Of a stretch of DNA of 64,000 nucleotides, positions 23,516 through 35,325 are shown piece by piece. Numbering within the stretch: the first letter of the stretch is position 1; the number at the start of each line of letters is the position of its first letter. This stretch comes from Cyathus striatus (taxonomy: Eukaryota > Basidiomycota > Agaricomycetes > Agaricales > Nidulariaceae). A model generated the notes under the pieces. It did not search any database. It was not told where the DNA came from and saw only the letters and a list, made by a program, of their open reading frames with translations. A program made the position numbers and the translations under genes. The stretch covers positions 2,232,001 through 2,296,000 of the forward strand of contig JAOVFP010000012.1 of assembly GCA_025738555.1 (NCBI GenBank), given 5' to 3'.

Positions 23516-24440
23516 ATGGCCACCAGCATTCATTGTCATGAATTGTTTTATTTTCAATATGGGCATGACATCTGTCGTGTAAGTACTTCTGTAGCCTTCT
23601 ACTGCATTAATCTGTGTTGATGTTAGTGTATCTGTATTTGCTACAGGTCGACAACACACTATATACGTTACATCGTGACCTTCTGACATATCACTCGGAG
23701 GCTTTTGTGAACATGTTCTCTTTCCCACAGCCCTCTGGAGAAGTGGATGGATGCAGTGATGAAAAACCGATTGTTTTGCGTGGGTTTACCTCAACTGAGT
23801 TTGAGCACTTCCTATACTGGCTCTATTCACACATGTATGTATCTTGATTCTTTTGTGCTCCATAGAGCTCACCATATTGGACAGTTGCGACTCTTCAACT
23901 CAATGGAATGTTGATCATTGGGAGGTAGTCATGGCCATAGGTGACAGATATCTTATCAAAAAGGCGAAGGACGATGCACGTGATCATGTCAAGAAAAGTC
24001 TTCGGTATGGAGATGAGAACCCTGCTGTAGTGATGGAACTTGCATGCCATTATGGTATTCACGAGTGGTTTACCGAAGCATTTCGATCACTTGCACATAA
24101 AGACATCTCAATCTTGCCACTAGAGGATGTGCAGATGATTGGCATTCATTATCTTTTTTCGATTATGAAGGTACAGCATGCAATTCAGAAGTATCAACAT
24201 CAGCTAGCCTTTATTGCACCAAAGGTTGTTCATTCTCGGACATGTGTGGATCAGATCATGTGTGGTGAGGCATTTGAAGACAGATGGTGGAAAATTGTTG
24301 GAAGAACTTTGCTTGATCCAGTATTTCCTAGAATGAGTAGCAGGATCGAATTTATGCTAGATTCATTTCATTTTCCAGGAATGCAGCAAGCCTGCTGGGA
24401 TCAAACCAAAGCAGCGATGCCTCGCGAGCCTTTTAATTGA
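23516..24440 (+). CDS. BTB/POZ domain protein, basidiomycete type
   Basis: The start is ATG 23,516 (MATSIHCHELFYF). Exon 1 ends before GTAAGT at 23,581. Exon 2 carries the BTB core (DNTLYTLHRDLLTYHSEAF, then IVLRGFTSTEFEHFLYWLY). A third exon after an intron of about 50 bp starts CDSSTQWNVDHW and continues VVMAIGDRYLIKKAKDDA, in the style of fungal BTB proteins where a helical region follows the domain. BTB domains mediate dimerisation and often link substrates to cullin-3; that role is family knowledge, not shown here. The frame ends at TGA 24,438-24,440. Past it, a continuation of 20 codons to a TAA (EDAIIDHALSHLLPIPQP) looks like the usual family tail, so the TGA may be a late nonsense mutation. 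Confidence 0.75.
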
Positions 24441-25790
24441 GAAGATGCCATTATTGATCATGCATTATCACACCTACTTCCTATTCCCCAGCCATAACTT
24501 CAGCCTTAGGATATTCCAGTAGTTACAATACTTCATCAAATACTTAATACTATCAGTAAAAAGATGATTTGTGACTGGTAGTTATATGCCTTTAGTTGTT
24601 CACTAATAGGTATGGATTTATTGTTAGGAATAACACAGAAATTAAATATAAAGCAGCAGAAAGTACAATTACGGCAACAACTTAACTACGGCAAACCGAA
24701 CTAGAACTACGGTGAATTAATTAATGGATGGAGTGTCATATTCAGTACCGTGCGTACCATCAAAAACTGTCGGCCCCACTGACTATATATATTCCTAGTT
24801 GAGCTATTTATGAATCTGGGTGCTTATGTTGCATGTATGTAGCGTGTTGCATATCAGATTATAAGTAGTGAGTTTATAAAGGTGTTATGCACTGCCATTC
24901 AATCAGTCTGCAGTGTCTACTGTGAAATGTTTACTAATATCACGATCAATTCACATGTACATGCACATTCTGATTCTTAATATTGCAAAGTCAACTTGTA
25001 TTTGCTTATATGACTGTGCACACGCATGCATGTATACATTATACACATAAAGTACACCACTTTTCATTCAATATTGGGTGCTCTTTCTGACTTCATGTAC
25101 TAATCCATACATAGAGCAATGGTGCAACCGAGAACATGCATGGATAAATAAACATCACTTACAATGTTTGGTACTTAATCTAATCACACTAAGTTGGGAT
25201 CAATCCAGGTCCGATTGATTGCCTTTCATCGAATATTTCCCTACTCATATGGAGCGTCATAGTACCGTGCATGTACAGTATGCAAAAAATTGTACCATGC
25301 AGTACCGCTCATGAACAAAGTACTGTAAAGTGGTACCATAAATTACCGTACGCATACCATGCAGTGTTAAAAATGTACCGTGCAGTGTTGGAAATGTACC
25401 GTGCAGCGCTAGTGGCTTGACATGCTGTGCATTACTGAAACTCATGTATATTATCTTAGTACCGGTCACTACGGATATTAATTTTACATTGTACAATGAA
25501 CTTAGTGATACTAATGTATTGTATATAGTCATATTTTGAATTGTCCCAGCTCCGCATGCTACGGATATTAATTAAAGTTGACACCCCACCCCAGTATCAC
25601 TCACTATGAATGTTAATCAACATGTCGGTTTATTTGATGTAAATTTCTATATATACAGATGGTTCATTCGTTGATTATTGAATATACCATCGCATCTTAG
25701 CTATACCAGCCAAGTTATCATGGTTAATATTATTGTACGTTGATAATATCTTGGATTGAACTGAAAATGTTTAATTTTCTTGTAGAAAAA
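24441..25790. repeat. Noncoding spacer with a GTACCGTGCA cluster
   Basis: No gene is seen. At about 25,255-25,410, GTACCRTGCA-type words recur about nine times in both orientations. The same words return at 33,330-33,730, 34,210-34,400 and 35,110-35,265, suggesting a dispersed short-repeat family. Confidence 0.6.
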
Positions 25791-28223
25791 TATTCTTGGC
25801 TTTTTAGGCAACTTATTTGTTCCCACTGGTAGCAAGTGCAAGAGACTTTCTTCTGAAACCAGTGAATCTTTTTCCGAAGGATCTGCTGATAGTGATTCGC
25901 CTCCTCCAAAAGAGAGGAAAAAGCGCAGTCATAGGAGAAAGAAGGCAAGAATGTATGCATAAAATTCACTCCCATCTTTTGGAATGCTCACTTCAAACTA
26001 GATCTTCTATATATGAAAATGCTTCAAAGCCAAAATGGCTTGATATTCTCAATAAAGATGGTAAGTCTCTTACTTCACAGTTTAATATGCTGTTGAAGTA
26101 ACACTTTGACTGCTACTAGGAAAATTAATTGCTTATATTCAAGCGCCAGACCTGGATGAGGAAGTTGATATGAAGAAGATACTGAATGTAACAGCACTCA
26201 GTAAGACATACTTAAATCTTATATAAAACTCCAATTTATTTGACTTCACTGTTTAGTTTCTCAAGACTCTGAATTGACTAATACGTCAAGCACCTGGGTC
26301 AGGGTTTTGGATATGGAAGGTGTGCTGACATTATAATTAATTCATGCTATCCAATGACAAAATGGATTGTAACCATACAGGATCTGTTATTGCTATGGTA
26401 CAATCACCACAAGTTTCTGGAGATCCAAGAGATGTAAATAAGACAAACAAACCTGAAAGTGAGCTGTTCAACACATTAATTTACCAAATATCATTCTAAT
26501 TTTGATCACAGTCTTGCATAATGTTCATCTCAAGCAAAAGAAAGAGGAAAATATCAATGCTCCATTAGCAAATGCTACTCAAAAAATGATATCTGGTCCT
26601 GTTTTTGATCCAGCTATGTGGAATGGATATCCAAATGGTATTTGGGAGACAGACTATTCTAATGACTTTTTATATGAAACTGGGAATCTTAAGCATCAAT
26701 GGGCTACAACTTCTTCTAGTGGTCAAAGCAAAAAGGATGGCACTAAGAGTGACCCAGAAGCTTCTAAATGGAAAGATGGAGCAATTTATGACTGCAAACG
26801 TCTTGGTGTAATTAATTGTGACTGTCAACCTGCATGCCATATTGCCTATCACCCAAAAACTCGATCTGAAAGTCTACAGCTGCAGCTTCAACAGTCTTGG
26901 GTGTGTGGTGGTAAACTCATACTAAAAGACTGTGGAGTCATTTCTACAATGTATAAGTGGGCTGGAGGTGCTCATTTTTATAATAAAGGAATACATAATC
27001 ATGATATTCCTTCAAGAGTTGTTACTCCATTAAAGCAACAGAAGGATAAATTTGTGAATACAGTTCACAAGTTCCCACATGCTGGTCCATCAGAATTGTT
27101 GACAGGCCCTCGAGCACCAGATGGAGTTCCTGAAGAATCTGTTGCAGAAATATCACCTGCTTATGCAAATTTAGAAAGAGTTGCAAAAGAGCAAAGAGAT
27201 ATAAAAAAAGAAAAGGGAAATTTATACTCTGAGACTCTCACAGTAGAAGCATTCAAAGAATTTTCAGAAGAACACCCAGACTTCATTGTTTATGAGTCAA
27301 TTTTTCCTGAAACTGTAATTTGTTTTCAGACTGCCTTTATGGCTTATCTGCTTGTTACAAATAAGGTATTTACAAATGCTGAAAATGGAATTGTCAGTGA
27401 TGCAGCACATGGTTGGTGGAAGAATCGAAAGGTTCTTTTGATTGTCTCATCTGTCTACTGTCCAGAGATGTCATGTTGGGTTCCAGCACTGTTCTCTTAC
27501 AGTGATGGGGCAACTTCTAGACATTATGCAAAACACTTTATTGCTCTCTTTGATAGCATGTTTACTGAAGCAAAGTGAAGAGGTATAAATTTAACTGATA
27601 GTGACTTTGCTAATGTAAATTTTTTCTACTTGAATGTTTTAAGTCCTTAGCTAATTTAACTATAGGTTGTGGATTTCAGTGAAGCAGAAAGAAATGGTTT
27701 TATTGAAGCATTCATTCAAGTCCATTCTGTTAGAAATGATCCTTGTACTATGGCAGAACTTCAAGAAGCAGCTGCAGCATTACTGTGTGGTTGTAGAGAA
27801 CATTTCTGTGCACACCTTACAAGAATCAAGCGGATGCATTCTGTTGTTCCCCCTGGTCTTACTGATGCTTTTGAATCTAGAGTATTACACTTGCTAGAAA
27901 TTGAGAATAAGATGGATTTTGAACATTATAAGAACCTTATACTGTGGGATTTTCCATTAGCAAAGCCATGGCTAAGCTGGTATTTACGTGATAGCATAGC
28001 CCAAATGCTCCTTTTCTCACAATGACAAATGGACCCAGTTATTTGGGATTCTATTCCAGATACCACCAATGCAGAAGAGGCACAGCATTGGAAGCTTTAT
28101 CGCTCACAGGGATGAGACCATGGTTTCTTGGATGGCCTTTGCTCACTATATGCAATTGCTGTCATTGCTGAGAAGAAATATGACGTAGTCTCTGGTAAGA
28201 AGTTTCTTGTACTTACAGTATTA

Positions 28224-28787
28224 CTGTATCATTTCGACTGAATGTTCAGTCATGCGTCACAGAACCTCTCTGAACTGAACAAATTTCGCATTTGTCACGT
28301 GTCACAGTTGGGTTTGAACAAAGGTTCAGCGAAACAAAAATAGGTCTAAATTTCAAAAATTTCTCGTGCATTTCAAGTTAGTGTACATGTAAATTAGATA
28401 GGGTGGATAAGTACTCTAATGCTCCAAGCATTCAAAGAATACAAAGTATTTCTACATTTTTTCTGTAAGAATATCTCCTACTACCTCAATAGTAGTGCTC
28501 TGGCTCACCTAAAATGTTGAAAATGCGAAATATAGGGGGATAATTGATGCTGCAGTTAGCTACAGCATTTTTAAGTGGAAGGTGTCCTTGTAATTTGTTA
28601 TCATTGTTGTCTTGTTTGAGAAACTTTCAGATTGCGGTCCATCTTTTACACATTTCAAATTTTCAGTCATACCCACATTGAACAAATTTCATTGATGTCA
28701 CGCACAAAACATCAGTCTGAACTGAACAATGAACCAAAGTTTATTGTCACGCCAAAAAATCTTGAACATTCGGTTGAAATGATACAG
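28224..28787. mobile_element. TA-flanked MITE (Tc1/mariner-like), 564 bp
   Basis: Inverted ends are CTGTATCATTTCGACTGAAT at the left and the complement of CTGTATCATTTCAACCGAAT at the right. TA sits directly outside both ends (28,222-28,223 and 28,788-28,789). There is no coding capacity. It lies inside an intron of the MULE-like gene, between GTAAGA at 28,196 and the acceptor TTTATTTAG near 28,814, so on its own it need not have disrupted the reading frame. Confidence 0.8.
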
Positions 28788-28863
28788 TAGTATATTTATA
28801 TGCATTTATTTAGTTGGAGGTGTAATTCGGTGGGGACGCCCTCAGCGTTGGAGAAAGCACACC

Positions 28864-30281
28864 TGTAGAGGTGTAGTCCTCTACAGGGTGAGCCTTCCTC
28901 AGTCCCAAGTGTGTAAGACCAGTTCTATAGGGAGAAACTAGCTACACAGGCGTAGGGATGACGGTAAGAAAGACTAAAGAGTGGTGATGTAAGCGAGTCT
29001 ACTTATGTGCTACTGTAAACCTTAACCCAACTCTTACATACTCCCCTACTAGATTGATCCCAGGGGGCTCAATCTCACCTGGAGAGAGCCAAAGGAATGG
29101 ATGGATGGAAAACTACCTAGAGCAACCATCCAAAAGTCCACCAAAAACCTAGGAGAAACACCCTCAACAATCACAAACCAAGGCCTCACCCCCACCAAAT
29201 ACTAGGCAGAGCTGACAAGGTGACCATGCGAGGCGCGTAGGGACCACATATAGGCTAACAACCAAGGCCTGCTCAAGAAACAGCCTCTCATAGACTGTCC
29301 AGGCGCGTAGGGACCACCCATGCTAACAACCAAGGCCTCCTCAATAACATAGACCAACCAAAGAGAGGCACATAGGAGATATTTTGAAGAGAGAGTTTGT
29401 GTCGAAGGAGTGTGATGGTAGTGATATGAGGTCGGTATCACCAGAAATGAAGGGGAATGCGAATACAACACAGATCTCCGAGATGAGCAAGGCTCCAGCA
29501 GTGATAGGGTGCAATAGGGACCCAGCTGAGTATCCAGGTGCTGGGATAACGGCGCAAAAGAGGCTGAATAGGGGATAGGAATGGGGGGTGGTAGAAGGAA
29601 TGGAGGTGTCGACGAAAAATGCGATAGCGCACGATCCAGGCGTCGTAGCGTGACGCGTAAGGATTCCTCGGAAAGGTCTGAACGAGGGCTACGCACACCC
29701 AAAAGAGCGAGCGGAACGAATCGGAACTGAATCCGAGACTGTCCGAACATCGTGGGGGACGTCGACGGCGATGGTGAGCCAAGGAGTGGTCGGATCGGGA
29801 TGAATGAGGTGGCGATGGAAACGTATCGACGAGTGGAGTCGAACGCAAAAACAACCATGTGAATACGTGCCTTCGATCCCGAGATATGGCCCAACCATCA
29901 TATGATCACCTCCTACACAGCCTGAAAACCCCAAGAGAATCCTTCAATGAGCAACCCAGGAAAGCCACAAATGCTGTTGAGCACTAGAACTGCAGAGCCA
30001 GAAGGTAAGAGGTCAGAGAACCTCTCACAAAGGGTTGGAGATAAGAGTTGGGTGAGACCAGCCTAACGCTGGCAGCTGGCAGCCTATAGCAGGCTACGCA
30101 AAAAAGTGTAGAGGTGTAGTCCTCTACAGGGTGAGCCTTCCTCAGTCCCAAGTGCGTAAGACCAGTTCTATAGGGAGAAACTAGCTACACAGGCGTAGGG
30201 ATGACGGTAAGAAAGACTAAAGAGTGGTGATGTAAGCGAGTCTACTTATGTGCTACTGTAAACCTTAACCCAACTCTTACA
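28864..30281 (+). mobile_element. TRIM-like LTR element (1,418 bp) with 175-bp LTRs
   Basis: Two nearly identical 175-bp direct repeats (28,864-29,038 and 30,107-30,281) start TGTAGAGGTGTAG and end CCCAACTCTTACA. They are flanked by a perfect 5-bp duplication ACACC (28,859-28,863 and 30,282-30,286). A purine run (GCAAAAAAG) precedes the right LTR. The internal part is about 1.07 kb, with repeats of GGCGCGTAGGGACCAC and no gag or pol. That makes it a terminal-repeat retrotransposon in miniature, moved by another element's enzymes. Near-identity of the LTRs points to recent insertion. It splits an exon of the MULE-like gene; coding resumes at CGTAAGAGTCATAATCC. Confidence 0.9.
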
Positions 30282-32479
30282 ACACCCGTAAGAGTCATAA
30301 TCCATTACAAACTAATGAAAGACCAAAAAAGAATGATGGAAGACCACCTGATACAATTCAAGAGCTTGTTCCAGTTAAATCTATGACTGGACATTCCAGT
30401 TTTATATGAAACCGCAATTCCTGCTGGCTGGACACATCACTTGAACTCCTGTTTGTTGCTCTTTCTCAAGATTCTGGTGATTTTGAAGAGGCATTATGAA
30501 ATTACAAGATAGTCCACTTTTAACTTGAGTTATAAAATTCTTCAAACAGTGGATGGTTGCTCAAAATCAAAAGACAGAGATGAAGGTTATTAAAAAGCTT
30601 TCAAACAATCAGAATGCTTTTAGAAAATGGCTATCAAACAACAAAATTGCTGACTCTACTGAAGATGGATTTAATGTACTCTGGGTAAGTGTAAATATTC
30701 AATAGTTATTTATTTCTCTTATATTTCGATACTAGTCCTGGCTATTTAAAATCACTCGAGCTGAAAGTAGTGATGAGAGATATCTTGCTCATCTATATTT
30801 TGAAAGACTTGAGGCTTCACTTCAAATTTGAAGAGCCAACACATCTGGTATTCAGAATGCTCAACATATGCAGATTGGAAGATCACCTCACTGTCAAATA
30901 TATGCAGCCTAACATTGACTGATTTTGAGTCCTGTCTCAATGGCCAAGTTCAACGCTGGGTCACATCTCATACAGATACAAGGATTACCACAATCACTGA
31001 TCAACAGTGTTATAACTGCTTTAGAACTGTTGATGGTGATGTGCTCTGTGATGGAAACAATTTTAAAGTGGATATATGGATAGCAATCCCTGTAATATTG
31101 ATTTTTAATGTGGATGACCAATGTCTTCTTGCTAATCCACCTAAAGAGTGGAATTTTCCAAAAGAAATCTGTCCCATTACAGGCACTAGTGCAGAGGAGA
31201 AACATGGAATAATTTATGACATGGTGGGACGATCATTTTTTGATCGTTCTAAGAAACATTTTACTGGACGTTATGTGATAAAATCCAAAGTTTACCACTC
31301 TGATAGTATGAGAGGTGGATTATCTACAGAGGTACAAAATATTACAGTGGATGAGGCTCTATGGATCACAAATCCAGTTACCTAATGGGTGTCAAACATC
31401 AAGTGCTATATACAGGCTCCGTGGTGGCATTGTTGCTCAGGAACAGTTCTTTAAAATACAGCTTCAGTGTCTAAAGCAGGAATATAGCATTCAGTTATCT
31501 GGTTCTCTAAACCTTCAGACCACTTCTTTTTTTGAGTATATTGGTAAAGAGCTAGCTCTCATTCCTGAGGAAGAAAGGCCATGGGCATCTGATAATCTTA
31601 AAAGAATTACCCTTGAATACACTCAAGCAATTCCAACCTCAGGTAATGGTACTGATACATTCACTGGGACAATGGGAAGATCAAGAAGAATTGTTTTTGA
31701 CAGTGAGTCAGAATCATTGCAGTCAGACACATCTATTTCTACTGCAATTGATTTACATGCTGATGAAGAGCATGCCTCTGAAGTGGATGAGCTCAGGAGT
31801 GAATATAATGACCTACCTTCTATTGAAGTCTTGGGAGTTAAACCAAGAAGTCTTGTCCAGGAGAATAATGATGCACAAAGTGACTCACCTTTTTATTGTC
31901 ACTGTGGAAAAAGTGGTAATGGAGAAGATATTGATGAAGAAGGATCACTAGTAATTCAATGCATGTCGTGCAAGAACTGGATGCATATTGCATGTCAGAG
32001 AGGTGGACATGCATCCAATCTCACCCAGAAAGCAAAGTTTCTTTGTGATGAATGCCTATACCCTAATGCTCAACTAAGTTTGCTGTCATTCAAATATCCA
32101 GAGTATATTCTTTTTTTTTTGATATCAGATGTATATACTGACTTCTTGCTGCTTTAGACCTCGAATGCCCTGGAACTGGACTAAGAAAAACCTTACTGAT
32201 CGTTTAATGTAAGAACATGTATTACTTCAATACTAATTTATTCATTTGTTCTTTCATTTTAACAGAGCTGGGAAGGGTGCACTAATTCATATAGAGCCAT
32301 ACTGGTATCCTGCAAGAATAATAAGGCAGGAAGAGCCAGGAAGTGGTGTTTGGGGACTTAATGTTGGCCCTCTTCAAGACCATTGGAATCCCTATTCTAA
32401 TCTCCCACATGATTGGAGTGATCAAAATTTTGAAACTCATGAAAGTGATCTGGAGGTGAGTTTTATAAATAATTGGTGA

Positions 32480-35280
32480 ACTATGCTAATGCTCTAATAC
32501 CCAATTGCTGGGCACAAAATTTAGATTGGACCTGATTATAAAGATGAATAACTCATCAAGATTTCATGAAAATACTGGAATACTACTGTTAAAATCACAT
32601 GATTTTTTGTACATATTCTTTTCCTTCTTTCAGTTCAATTTATACCTATAACTCAGGATCAACCCTTATCTGTTTCATATATTTTCCTTTATTTCAGTTA
32701 TGCTGCACACAGCCCATTCTTGCTCCTCTGATGTGTTATATCAAGAGCACAGACATTCATACTGTTATATGGTTCACTTACCTACAGCACCCCTGATTTG
32801 TAATATCAAGTGCATAGACTATATTTACTTTACCCTATATGAACAGACCACCCCTGTATTTAGTTAAATAGCTACATAACTAACTTTTGCTTCTCTTCTG
32901 ATGTAGTCCTGAAGTCTTCCTGAGCTCATATTGAGCAGTCTTGACACTTGGGCTGCTTCACTACATCTTGTTACTGATGCCATATATGTCTATTATTTTA
33001 CTGAGTATATTACTATACATTCCCCCTCACTCCCCTTCTGTCTGGAAGTGTTCTTAGCATTGATCTTCTGTGTAATTCCCTCCAACTTGCCACCCTTTTA
33101 TGTTGTTTTAGCAACCATAAATATACATGGTATTATCATACATTCCTATGTTACATTTGTTTAAATTGCGATTTTTCTTCAATTTCAACAGCTGAATAAA
33201 TATAAAACATAATTTATATTGATGTTAGTAATTAACACCAAGTGCTAACTATAAGATATGAATTATATGTGATAAAAGTAGATGAGAGACAGAAGAAATA
33301 AGTATAGACTGGCCAACAGTTTTTAATGGTACAAACAGTACTGCATGGTAGACGATGTACCATAAATGTACCGTGCATCAATTAAAATTGCCATGCATAT
33401 CGTACATCATTTAATATACCAAACATGTCACACATATGTCATGTTCTCTTAACTTACAATTTTTTCGACTTTGACAGTTGAAAGTTAAATACAATAAGAT
33501 TTGACAAGAGACCAAAAAATGTTTTTACATGTGGGTGATGTGACATCAATGTGTCATGCAATGTACCGTGCAAACTGCACATTTTTCTTGGTACTGTGAA
33601 AGTACTGTACATGACCATACAGCTATAATTTGACATATCATGCATGTATGGTACAGCCAATCTGGTACCATGCAGTGCCATTCAATGTCAAACTGTACCA
33701 TGCAAGTACCATGCGGTACCATGCACATCAATTATCAATAAATGTTCAACTCTTGACTTTGACTAAATGTTGGTACACTGTGCATTTAATACTGAGTAAT
33801 ATACCTGTATACATCCCTACTTTACTTACTGCATAATGCTGTTCTACTTGACATATAATTGATTATTATAGGCTACAATTCGGCCTTCTCATACTGCAGT
33901 GATAACTATAAACATGTAATCACATGGTTCAAGCCTCTAGGAGATCTCACATATTTTTAGAAGGTATGTAGTTATGTTTTATATTCCTGTCAGTGTATAT
34001 GGTACAAAGACTAAGCCCCCTTATATGCAAATAAATCAAGATTACAATAATAGTACCATGAGAATATCTTAATGTACTTATGGTCAATGTACCTCTAGAG
34101 CAGCTGTAATGCTTTTGTAAGGTATATATGCATTATCACGCTCTTATCAGTGCTTGTAATATGATATTCAAGGCCACAGGTAACTTAATCTACAGAAAAA
34201 CTGCAGAAGAGCTTGGGGGGTACCATGTGAATATTTTAATGTACCGTTCAATACATTGATGTATCATGCAGTACTGTGCGGTGTACCGTGTGAATATTTT
34301 AATGTACCGTTCAATACATTGATGTACCATGCAGTACCGTGCAATGTACCATACAGTACCATTAAAAACCACTAGCCCCTGTGCAATGTACCATGCAAAC
34401 TGCACATTTACTGTAAATCAAATTTGGTATTGTACCCACTCCCACTTAATAGTGGTATGTACAATTAATTGATTTGTTATCATCAACTGTGATATATAGT
34501 TATTGCGCTGAGCAGTAATTTTGATTGAATACTATTTATTTCGGAGTTTTCTCAAGTAGTTCATTTATGATTGATGTATGGTAGTGCATGGTACAAAAAT
34601 TGTGTTGTTGCATTCTGCTTATCACAGAATGCTTGCTTAAGTGATGTAATATGCAATAACTTTGATATAGAGATACAGCAGTCCATATAACGATCAAACA
34701 TTCAATTTCTAATTTACTTGGGTCTGACAAATAGGAAGTCTCACATAAATATCATTATATCTCGGTATACAGTTACCTTTATCTTTTAGTATTTTAATAG
34801 CTTATACTGTATATATAGTACATCATATATCCAAAATCTCATGTAGATATACCATGAATAACAACTCCTGTAAGCTATTTAGTAAATTGTATGATACAAA
34901 CATAGTTGGTGAATTAGATTGTGTATATCTCTGCATTAAATGTGTTCAGTATTTCATAAATTTATATTCCATTAGAATACAATGGGAAAAATATGTGTAC
35001 AAAATTTAAAGGTGGTCAATACAGGGAGTAATGTGCTACAAGCCAATTAATGCGAGAATACCTCGCATTCTGGGTGGGAAAAAGCATGGTTGCCATCATT
35101 TTTGGCAACCACATGTACCATGCATCATCAGAAATGTACTGTGCATCATCAAAAATGTACCGTACATTGTACCGTGCATACCGTAAGTGTTACCATATTT
35201 TTTTTGATGTACCACACAGTACCGTGCAGTGTACCGTGCAGTACCGTTAAAAACCACTAGCCCATAGTCAGTGTGAGTAC
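32480..35280. repeat. Gene-poor spacer with GTACCRTGC word clusters
   Basis: Sequence 32,480-33,300 shows no gene. From 33,330 to 33,730, 34,210 to 34,400 and 35,110 to 35,265, words such as GTACCATGCAGTACCGTGC are repeated, twice ending in the shared phrase TTAAAAACCACTAGCCC (34,360 and 35,250). These look like ends of a small dispersed element. No target duplication was identified. Confidence 0.6.
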
Positions 35281-35325
35281 ACATCGAAGTACTGCATCTT
35301 GTAAACCCCTGTCTCAGACTACACA

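Larger units (their letters stand above)
25798..32460 (+). pseudogene. MULE-like transposase with GCM/WRKY-type zinc finger and PHD finger, degenerate
   Basis: Many exons are legible. The N-terminus is serine/acidic then basic (SSETSESFSEGSADSD, ERKKRSHRRKK). The exon at 26,502-27,578 has a Cys/His zinc-finger-like part ending NKGIHNHD, then a MULE catalytic start (IVSDAAHGWWKNR, VPALFSYSDGATSRHY). After an intron comes VVDFSEAERNGF, then MDPVIWDSIPDTTNAEEA. A later exon has NSCWLDTSLELLF. At 31,880-32,090 there is a PHD finger (YCHCGKSG...CMSCKNWMHIAC...CDEC), then a C-terminal exon (ALIHIEPYWYPARIIR). Lesions: TGA at 27,576, 28,023, 28,113, 30,407 and 30,497; a frame change near 30,500 and another at 31,315-31,385; and two inserted elements. 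Such PHD-bearing MULE relatives are common in agaricomycetes. Confidence 0.75.

Noticed and set aside
29202..29894. 230-codon minus-strand frame inside the TRIM-like element
   Set aside because: Lies in the non-coding interior of an LTR element, no recognisable domain, and overlapping frames are equally open.
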